Shown: positions 25,230-32,500 of the stretch, piece by piece
Numbering within the stretch: position 1 is the stretch's first letter
Layout: each line of letters opens with the position of its first letter
Origin: Botryococcus braunii
Lineage: Eukaryota; Chlorophyta; Trebouxiophyceae
Direction: 5' to 3'
Assembly (NCBI GenBank): GCA_002005505.1
Contig: KV908402.1
Location: forward strand, 441,132-473,631
DNA length: 32,500 nt
Position numbers and translations under genes: made by a program
Notes under the pieces: generated by a model
What the model saw: the letters and a program-made list of their open reading frames with translations, nothing else
The model's database searches: none
What the model was told of the DNA's origin: nothing

Positions 25230-26595
25230 TGCCTACGTAGGCAACCTGCGTATACGCAGCCTTTGCGAAGCCTTTGACATATATATATGGTCATATATGT
25301 CAAAGTTCCAGATGGATCTGGATGCATCCATGCATGAAAAGCATGATACATATATGCCAAAAGGTCGGCCGACTAATTATTGGAAAGTTGCTTCCGTTAG
25401 GAGAGCAACCTCACGTATACTAAGGTCGCTTAAGTAAGTTAGAGTGAAATGTTTGTCGACAAACATTTCATTCCATGACAGACAGACATGTCTTGAGGGA
25501 ACACGGATTGGCCGGGACATTATGACGATCTACTAGATCGTTGTCTCTTGAAAATCCATCAATTGGGTAATGAACGGCTTCGTGTCGACAGATGCAGGTA
25601 TTTGTCAACATTCATTCTATCCTCAGGCTGGAATTTAAAAATCTCAACAGAGATTTTGCGAATTTCAATATCAAAGTCTTGCGAACGTTCGTTAACGTCC
25701 CAAATCAGACTCGTATTGGGTTGGGACTCCCTCGGAGGACGTTCCAAAAGCCCTGCGAGTCATTCTATACTATCCACCTAATAGTATGATGATATCACTG
25801 CAGTATTGCAAAGAAGATATCAATCCTTCTGCAGAAGATATCATTGCAGTACTGCAATGATATCATCGGTGCACCACGTGGTGACAACTGGTTCAGCATC
25901 TGTCAACGAGTGATATGTTGCGTCACCAACTGACAATTGATCATCCTGATGGTCAGCTGGCAATGCATCAATATCGCAGCGTGTCGAAGACATCAAGTGC
26001 CCTATAAAATGTTTACCTTAGGGACTAATTTCAGACGGTATTCAACACAGAATTTTTTTCGTAGTGGGTCAGCAATGCAATGCAGGCTTCTGCCAGTCTG
26101 TAAACACATATGTATGCATATGTCCTCACCTCAAGGGCTAGCTGTGATCAGAAGCCTGTGTTCACAGCCCTCGAGGGTCGACCGGTCCCTGCCTAGCAAG
26201 CACGCTGTATAGGTGCCTAGACGTGTAGACACAGGTCGACCCATGTCGGTGTGTAGAGCCCTCTCTATAGAAGATTTATAAACATTGCGAGGAAAGAGCA
26301 TATGTGTAGGCTTAACTAGATCTAAGCAGCACCGAAAAGAGACAAAATATCAGGAGTTGTACATGTCCTGTACAGGACATGTCCAGTTCATCTAGTACCC
26401 TTTATCTTTCATTTAGATGCAAGCTAACTTTAACGTTCATCCAGGCAAAGTTGCAAGCTACTATCCTGCATCGCTGTTTTGACATGTCGGATCTGTTAAG
26501 AGGATGCGGTTCTTCCGTACAGCAGTTCGCGGAACACGCACATCCTATTATATATATCATATGTGGAAGTCCGTATTCGTTAAGGTCTGGATGCT

Positions 26596-26913
26596 TTAAA
26601 TCAGCTCCGAGCTTTCCTTGTTTCTTAAGCTCGTCCGAGGAATATATCCATCAGCATAGTCTATCAGAGTCGTCACTTGATGAACTTTGCTCTTTATCTG
26701 CTTCACCAGCAAGGTCCTATCTTCGTTGGACAGAAATCCCAAGGGAAACTTTGTAAATTCAAATATGAGCCGTTGGGGCACTCGCCCACTTGCAAGTGCT
26801 GGGCCTGCGAGATTGCCGGTGTCTGAGGCTCCGTTCTTCTTGGTCTTCTTCTCAGACTCAAACATTAGCGGCGAACCGCTCCGGGCGAAAGTGTACGTAA
26901 CTGTGTCTTCCAT
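26596..26913 (-). CDS. Hypothetical 105-aa protein
   Basis: An ATG-initiated frame of 105 codons plus stop reads MEDTVTYTFARSGSPLMFES at its start. It ends with a charged helical segment containing FLSNEDRTLLVKQIKSKVHQ. The composition is protein-like (Lys/Glu-rich middle, amphipathic C-terminal half), more so than the frames on the other strand. A long G-run lies just upstream of its start on the minus strand. It sits between the palindrome array and the retrotransposon, and could belong to either or be an isolated exon. I recognise no family. Confidence 0.4.
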   Translation of the reverse strand: MEDTVTYTFARSGSPLMFESEKKTKKNGASDTGNLAGPALASGRVPQRLIFEFTKFPLGFLSNEDRTLLVKQIKSKVHQVTTLIDYADGYIPRTSLRNKESSELI

Positions 26914-27250
26914 TTGAGTGCAAGCATGTGCATCAGCCAGAGCACACCATCCCGCCCGAGAGAAGGGGGGGGGGGGGGGGGGTGGGTTGGAGGCCTCCTG
27001 GGGGGAGATTGAGAACACCACCACACATCTGAGACAGAGTCAATACCCCCGCAACACCACTGATGGGAGATACACATTGAATACTATTCAAACATTAATG
27101 AGGTCCCCAAATTTGACAGGTCCATGATGCGGCCCTTCCCTTTGACCGGACCGTTACCCAGATGTTCTCCAATTCCTCTAGGTCTCGCAGGCAGTTCATT
27201 TTGCAGGTACATGCAACAGTTGGCTTCATTCATGCTACCTTCCGGGTTTG

Positions 27251-27655
27251 TGTAGTGTTATAATAGTGAAAGAATAATTAGTGACTTTCCCTCAGAAGAG
27301 TAATAATGGCCAGGTTTCTCTAAAGCAATCACTGTGAACAATCTCAGAGGTTGAGTAATGGATGGCAGAACTCTAGAGTTCTGCCATAATTGATCTGGAC
27401 TGATTCCACTTAGGAGAAAGAGAGTAATGCAATTTGACGCGTTCTTGCTAGAAAGGATAACGGCAGCAGGCTTGAAGGGCTCGGCACTTGTTTGGGACTG
27501 AAAGAGCACTCCGGGTGCTTATCTCTGATCAGTTGCCACAAGTGTCAACACATAGTCGGGCTCTGCTTGCTCTCCTACACACAGCAAGAGACCCGACCGA
27601 GCTTAACACCCTTCGTGCCGGGACATACAGGGAACATTACGCCCAGAATTGTACA
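27251..27655 (+). mobile_element. Probable 5' LTR of copia-type element
   Basis: The right edge is set by the primer site starting at 27656 and by the CA of TTGTACA. The left edge at TGTAGTG (27251) is proposed because TGTA and TACA form the short terminal inverted repeat usual for LTRs, giving about 405 bp. The 3' LTR and the target duplication lie outside the window, so the start is provisional. Confidence 0.45.
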
Positions 27656-27670
27656 GGTTATGGGCCCACC
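27656..27670 (+). promoter_or_regulatory. Primer-binding site, half-tRNA initiator Met type
   Basis: GGTTATGGGCCCACC is complementary to the anticodon arm (GGUGGGCCCAUAACC) of plant-type initiator tRNA-Met, not to its 3' end. Drosophila copia uses the same scheme, priming from a cleaved 5' half of this tRNA (established knowledge). The site lies directly after the LTR end. Confidence 0.8.
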
Positions 27671-27712
27671 AACTCTTGAGCTGGGCAACTGAAAGTATGT
27701 TCCGAGCCTACG

Positions 27713-28237
27713 ATGGGACGAACGAAGCAGAGCGGAAGGATGTCGACTGGCGGTAAAAGACCTTTTGTACCCCCACCTCCTTCACCACCTACATACGATA
27801 GCCTGAGGCGAGCTGGAGGAGATACGGGACCGAGAACACCAGAAGAACGAGCATTCCTGGTGAAGGATTTTGTCAGTCGCGCGTACGGACTGGGTAAAGT
27901 CGAACAGCCTCAGTGGTTCAGACGACGATTCTCTGCATACCCAGCCTACAAAGTAACTGCGTGGGAGTGTTCATTCATCAACGCGGATCCAGGCTTCGTC
28001 ACGCGAGCATTATTTGAACGGCATCTACAACAGATCGGAGGACCCAGCAAACCCGAATACTGGGAAGAAAGGGCAGCCTACACAGCAGTGGAGTGTGCTC
28101 TCGCCACTCTTGACGAGGACTTCCTACTTTCCCTTTTGGGCAGCAGAAAAGGATTCAGCACAGAGGAGTGGTGCACGGACCCAGATAACGGAGACGAAGA
28201 CGGGGACTCGCAGCGTTCAGAACCTAACGAAGACTGA
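27713..28237 (+). CDS. Extra retrotransposon ORF with histone H3-like N-terminus
   Basis: A 174-aa ORF from ATG27713 to TGA lies between the primer site and gag, in a different frame from gag, with 16 nt between its stop and the gag ATG. Residues 2-17 are GRTKQSGRMSTGGKRP. They match the histone H3 tail ARTKQTARKSTGGKAP in register at 11 of 16 positions, with Met where H3 has Lys9. Gly at position 2 favours removal of the initiator Met, exposing the same type of N-terminus as H3. A Pro-rich linker (PPPPSPPTYDSL) follows. Then comes a compact helical region of about 110 residues with several Trp (PQWFRRRFSAYPAYKVTAWE, KPEYWEERAAYTAVECALAT). The tail is acidic (DPDNGDEDGDSQ). I know no family for the folded part. 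Copia elements do not normally carry such an ORF. A chromatin-directed role is inference. Confidence 0.75.
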   Translation: MGRTKQSGRMSTGGKRPFVPPPPSPPTYDSLRRAGGDTGPRTPEERAFLVKDFVSRAYGLGKVEQPQWFRRRFSAYPAYKVTAWECSFINADPGFVTRALFERHLQQIGGPSKPEYWEERAAYTAVECALATLDEDFLLSLLGSRKGFSTEEWCTDPDNGDEDGDSQRSEPNED

Positions 28238-28253
28238 GTGACATTCGAGCAAC

Positions 28254-29042
28254 ATGGCGAGGAAGAGATCTAAATCAAGGGAGCCATCAGAGGAGGAGCC
28301 CACAACAGAGGAGGTGTCTACATCGTCTCCCACACGACAGCCATGTACACCCAGTACATCAAAGGGTGAGGGAGATGTACTTCCTAAGGTCATAGCCACC
28401 CAAGTCAAGGTGCATATTAAGCTGGATCGTCATGGCACAAATTTTGTGGTATGGGACAATGCCTTTACTGCGGCTAATAGTGCTAAGGGTTCTTTTCCTG
28501 CCATTCAGTCAGCCATGCCTGGGACTATCCATAATGCGGCTGCAATGCTTCTGCTGTATGAGTCAGTTCCAGAGGAATGGTTAGGGGAATTGTCAAGTAA
28601 GCCTTCGGCATATGATGCATATCTGTTCATTTGCAAGAAATTTGTTGGTGGTTACAACACTCAAGCCAATGCAGACTGGCTGAAGGAAATGTCAAGAGGG
28701 ATGAGACGTGGAGAAACAATCGCTCAGTATGTGTCCAGAATGATAAATCTCAAAAGCTGCTTGAAACGCAATGGACATGACCTCTTGGATGGTCATGTAG
28801 CCACTCAGATAGTGCAGGGACTGCCAGCTACAGCCAATCCTCCTGGGCTGCTACCCTCTGCAGTAGCTCACCCCCTGGATGGGCTGGCAGCTCTCATTTC
28901 CACCACAGCAGAGGCTTCTGGCTACAACGATGATGGAGAACAGCCTGCCATGGTGATGAAAGCAATGCCTGCTCAACTAGAGGCAGCCCCAGCCCCTTCT
29001 ACTAGCGGGGCCATTCCCTCCAGACAGCCAGCAGACACATAA
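28254..29042 (+). CDS. gag: Copia-type Gag (capsid part), ended by in-frame TAA
   Basis: This is a 262-aa frame beginning MARKRSKSREPSEEEPTTEE, basic then acidic and Ser/Thr-rich. The helical capsid-like core of copia Gag follows: LDRHGTNFVVWDNAF, LLLYESVPEEWLGEL, AYDAYLFICKKFVGG, WLKEMSRGMRRGETIAQYVS and LKRNGHDLLDGHVATQIVQG. It would form the particle that packages element RNA. The TAA at 29040-29042 comes before the zinc knuckle, which continues in the same frame downstream. A full Gag therefore needs stop readthrough, or the TAA is an inactivating mutation. Confidence 0.85.
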   Translation: MARKRSKSREPSEEEPTTEEVSTSSPTRQPCTPSTSKGEGDVLPKVIATQVKVHIKLDRHGTNFVVWDNAFTAANSAKGSFPAIQSAMPGTIHNAAAMLLLYESVPEEWLGELSSKPSAYDAYLFICKKFVGGYNTQANADWLKEMSRGMRRGETIAQYVSRMINLKSCLKRNGHDLLDGHVATQIVQGLPATANPPGLLPSAVAHPLDGLAALISTTAEASGYNDDGEQPAMVMKAMPAQLEAAPAPSTSGAIPSRQPADT

Positions 29043-32000
29043 TCAAGGGGAGAAGTGAGAGGCACGTGCAACTACTGCCACAAGAAAGGCCATTTTTGGA
29101 GAGACTGCCGCAAACGCCAAAGGGATGCAGAGACCCAACGCAATGTAGTGGCAGCTGTACAACATCTGGCTGCCATGTGGCCCCAAGGGCAGTTTCCTGG
29201 AGCACCTCAGCCACCTCCAAGCGTGCAGCATGCATTCCCAGGCACTGGAGCGTTCCCACTGCTGCATCCTCCTCCAGGCCCACCTTCTCCTCCCTCAGAA
29301 GGTATGCCATACGTGGTATCATATAATGTGCTGGATGGCAGTAAACTCCAACAGTCCAAACAGTCGTGGCTTGTGGACAGTGGAGCGTCTGTACATCTTG
29401 TGAACAACCTTTCCCTGCTGCATGCCCCTACAGTACATGACCACCCTATTCCACTGCTGCTCGCTACATCTGATGCCACTGGTATTGTTGCTACTGGGTC
29501 AGTGTGTCTCATGTCCTCTCAGCATGTTCCAGTGTGGCTGCATCATGTCCAGTGTGTTCCCTCAGCCACCACCAATATTTTATCAGTATCTGCTGCTCTG
29601 CGTGATGGAATCCGGTTCAGTACAGACAGACTGGGAGCATTCACTGCTGTCTTAGGACCGAGTGGTTGGCAGATGCCTGTGAAACCAGAGAATGGCCTAT
29701 ATTATATCCATAACTGCCTCCCAGTAGCACCAGTGAAGGTTCCTTATTCAGTAACAGCTGCTCTGAAGAAGAAATGCTCCAAAGCTCCAAGCCATGACTG
29801 TGCCAAACGTTTTCTGTGGCACAGCAGATTGGGACACCCAGGAGATCCATGGATGAAACGCCTGAGCAGTGAGCAACTGGTTACTGGCCTAGACACCTTA
29901 TTATCCCCTTGTGAAAAGTGTCCTAAGTACTGTGAAGCTTGCATTGAGGGGAAGCATGCACGTCCCCCATTTGGTGAAAGCTCTAGACCAGCTGAGAAAC
30001 CCCTGGACAGAATCCACATTGACACTGTGGGCCCCATATCACCAGCAGCCATTACTGGGGAGCGCTTTTGGGTAACTGTGACTGATGAGGCATCTGGGTG
30101 GAAGGCAGTGCTGCCAGTGAAGTCAAAAGATGTAATTGGAGCTGTTGTCAGAGACCTAATTTTGTACTGGCAAACTGAGAAGGAAACTACAGTGAAGTGC
30201 ATCCGCTGTGACAGAGGCACAGAGTTCTTAAATGCCAAGTTCAAGGAATTTTGTGCATCCCAGGGCACTAAGCTGGAGACATCTGCCCCATATACCCCTC
30301 AGCAGAATGGAGTTGCTGAGAGAGCCAACAGGACCCTCAAGGAGCGCACCAGAACCCTCCTCAATTTTGCTGCAGCAAGCCCTGTTATGTGGAAGGAAGC
30401 CCTGGAGACAGCCTGCACCCTCCTAAATATGGGACCCAGCACAGGCAGGCCCCTATCTCCCTGCGAAATGTTCATGGGATATAAACCAGATGTATCCTTG
30501 CTGCGCACATGGGGATGCCTTGCATTTGTGCACGTTCCTGATCAGCAGAGGGGGGCATTTGCACCAAAAGCTGTGGCTGGGATGTTCACTGGTTACTCTC
30601 CAGTGTCAAAGGCATACCGTGTCTATATGGGAGGGGGGATCTGGAGAGAGAGCAGAGATGTCCAATTTGTGGAACACATTCGAGGAGCTACTCGGGTGGG
30701 AATGGCAGTTCTCCCTGACCAGCCTCAGCAGTTCTCATATCCTGAAGACTTACCAGGGCAAATGCACAGCAGCAACCCAGTAGTGTCATTGCCACAGTGC
30801 AGCACGCAGAATCAGACTGTCAGCAGCCCATGCTCCAGCATTAGACCTGACAGCTCCTTCCCAGTACCCTCTGACCAGGCTGCAACTGAGCCTGCTAGTC
30901 AGGGGAAGCCTTCCCAAGGGGAGGGCATTCCCAATGTGACTCCTGAATCAAGCACGGGAGAACAGCAGCCGGACTTGGATCAGTCCGGGGCTCTGGACGC
31001 AATTCAACGACTGGCGCGAGGAAGTTCGGACAGCGGGCAACACCAACGGATATTAGAGCGAGCACAGCAGTCACTGCGTAACACTCATCCGGCAACGACC
31101 ATTCTGCCTCCGGACGGACTGTCGCGGGCTCAACGCTATGAGCAACGAACTGCGGCTCGAGAGATCCTGCTGGCACAGGATAAGGGAGAGAGCTGTGAGC
31201 GAGAGGGGATGACTGAAGGTGACACAGAGTCACAGGGACCAGGGGAAGTGCAGGAATTGGTTCAGGACACCGAGAGACCTGCTTCACTTGTAAGAGATGA
31301 GAGGGGGGCAGTCTCTGATCAGACTGCAGATGGTCCAAGTGAGCTGAGCTGTATGGGTGGGACCTGCTCAGTGCCTGAGAGAAATGTTAGAGATGGGAAC
31401 TCAATCTGTGATGCCCAAGGACAATGTGGTGCCAGCCACGCAAGTGTGGGCCATGCATGGGAGTGTGCTGCTGGGCCTGCGCCCCAGCGCTCATGTCTAG
31501 TAGGGAGCAGACAGAGAGAGAGAGAGACATGGGCACAGCATCAAGACAGACCAAGAGCTCATGCGATGCAGAGTGGTTCAAATGCCTGTGAGAGTCCAGA
31601 CGGGACTGCAAACCGTCAGCCATGTGAGAGTGTGTCTGAGGAGGTGAATCGGAAGCCTGGACAGTGTGAGAATTCCCCCAATTACAAGAGCTTTCCGAGA
31701 GGTACCTGTGTTTGGGAGGATGATGTGAGAGTGTCTGACAGCAAGCTTGAGAGGGCAAGCTGTGAGTCTAAGAGAGAGAAAGAGCAGAGGGGGAGATCTG
31801 AATCTTTGCCCACAGTCCCCACGTGCAGTGCGGCGACATTCAGCGAAAGAGTAGTGGGTGACAGTGAGGGTGAGAGTAAGCAAGATCAGGGGAAGCACAC
31901 TGGGGTGCGATTTGGGAAGATTAGTGTGCCTTCCAGTCTGAAGGAGGCTCAGCAGTCCCCACAGTGGGAATATTGGAAGGCTGCTATGCAGGAAGAGCAA

Positions 32001-32500
32001 AATTCATTAGATGCTCATGAGGTGATGGAGTTTGTTCCAAGACCTCGTGGTCACAAAGTGATCCCAGTTCACTGGATTTTTTCAGTGAAAATGGATGCTC
32101 ATGGTAATGTGCTGAGGTTCAAGGCTAGGCTGGTGGCTCAAGGGTGTAGGCAAATTCCAGGAGTGGATGTAATGGAAGTATTTGCTCCCACCAGCAGCTA
32201 TGGGTCTAGGAGAGCTTTGCTGTCAGTGGCCGCACAAGAGGGTCTTGAAATTCACCAGGTGGATGTCAAGACTGCATTTTTAAATGGTGAATTAGAGGAG
32301 GAGGTATATGTCACACAACCTCCTGGGTTTGAAAATGGGGATGGTAACACAGTGTGTCGCTTGAAGAAGGCACTGTATGGCCTGAAGCAAGCTCCAAGGG
32401 CATGGCATAAGACCCTTAATGAGAAGCTACATACCATGGGGTATGAGGTGTGCAAGAGTGATGCTGGTGTGTATGTGAAATGTTCAGTGGATGGAGGAAA
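29043..32500 (+). CDS. pol: Copia-type Pol: zinc knuckle, protease, integrase, reverse transcriptase (partial)
   Basis: The frame is open from the codon after the gag TAA to the window end, about 1150 codons. In order it shows a CCHC zinc knuckle CNYCHKKGHFWRDC (from 29067), then an aspartic protease with LVDSGAS (about 29370). The integrase zinc finger follows, with LWHSRLGH (about 29815) and CEACIEGKH. The integrase core has Asp in RIHIDTVGP, Asp in RCDRGTEF and Glu in PQQNGVAERANRT, the D,D35E triad. A linker of about 380 residues comes next, then reverse transcriptase with HWIFSVKMDAHGNVLRFKAR, QVDVKTAFLNGELEEEVYV and YGLKQAPRAWH. Integrase before reverse transcriptase is the Copia order. 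The catalytic YVDD box, RNase H and 3' LTR lie beyond the end. No frameshift or stop is seen within it. Confidence 0.93.

Larger units (their letters stand above)
24361..26382. repeat. Array of perfect and near-perfect palindromes
   Basis: Examples are 24361-24394 (34 bp, arm CATCTAGCCAAAAGCAA), 24396-24471 (15-bp outer arms), 24505-24533, 24971-24988 (arm ATGCGTCCA), 25051-25062 (TGACACGTGTCA) and 25163-25196 (34 bp, one mismatch). Others are 25226-25247 (arm AGGTTGCCTAC), 25246-25259, 25272-25305 (13-bp arms), 25308-25321, 25445-25470 (arm TGAAATGTTTGTC), 25525-25541, 25638-25657, 25682-25691 and 25767-25787. The series ends with 25826-25837, 25837-25864 (arm GATATCATTGCAGT), 25872-25883 and 26361-26382 (arm ACATGTCCTGT). 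No coding frame explains them. Confidence 0.9.

Noticed and set aside
26379..26756. 125-codon plus-strand frame
   Set aside because: It is Ser/Leu-rich without domain signs and largely opposite the more protein-like minus-strand ORF 26596-26913.

Overview
The window reads as nuclear DNA of a eukaryote with intron-rich genes, most likely a green alga. The host genes have short exons joined by GT-AG introns with matching phases. The introns carry very long (TG)n, (CT)n and (TA)n tracts. A copia-type retrotransposon has a primer-binding site that matches the anticodon arm of plant-type initiator tRNA-Met. Coding GC is moderate, unlike the very GC-rich Chlamydomonas. The organism assignment is inference. 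Gene models were built by eye from reading frame, splice sites and phase, with no transcript data.

Left part (1-10.2 kb). A plus-strand gene of three phase-compatible exons (449-2271) encodes a helical, HEAT-like protein. After about 3 kb of mostly non-coding DNA comes a complete five-exon minus-strand gene (10177 down to 5551, about 631 aa). It encodes an unrecognised, probably nuclear protein with an acidic centre and four C-terminal copies of an RGRG...GTMGRD motif. Its introns hold a 160-bp tandem duplication and a 630-bp compound microsatellite.

Middle (10.2-24 kb). A 767-bp divergent intergenic region contains a run of short palindromes (10386-10549). It separates the minus-strand gene from a plus-strand NEDP1/SENP8-type deneddylase (10945-14187). 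That gene has seven exons, including a 20-nt microexon, and encodes 212 aa with His, Asp, Gln and Cys catalytic residues all present. Next come a G-run minisatellite and a second plus-strand gene (17393-23080), which appears to encode a secreted protein related to the plant root-cap/LEA family. Its introns carry a 40-42 bp minisatellite and large CT and TG tracts.

Right part (24-32.5 kb). Positions 24361-26382 hold an unusual array of perfect and near-perfect palindromes of 10 to 34 bp. A small minus-strand ORF and then the 5' part of a copia-type LTR retrotransposon follow: a probable LTR ending at 27655, a half-tRNA primer site, an extra ORF (27713-28237), gag (28254-29042), and pol in the same frame after one TAA, running off the window end inside reverse transcriptase.

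The most striking observation is the extra ORF of the retrotransposon. After removal of Met its N-terminus, GRTKQSGRMSTGGKRP, matches the histone H3 tail in register at 11 of 16 positions, with methionine at the place of Lys9. Lys-to-Met at H3K9 is known to poison H3K9 methyltransferases. The ORF may therefore be an element-encoded anti-silencing histone mimic; this is a hypothesis that can be tested.
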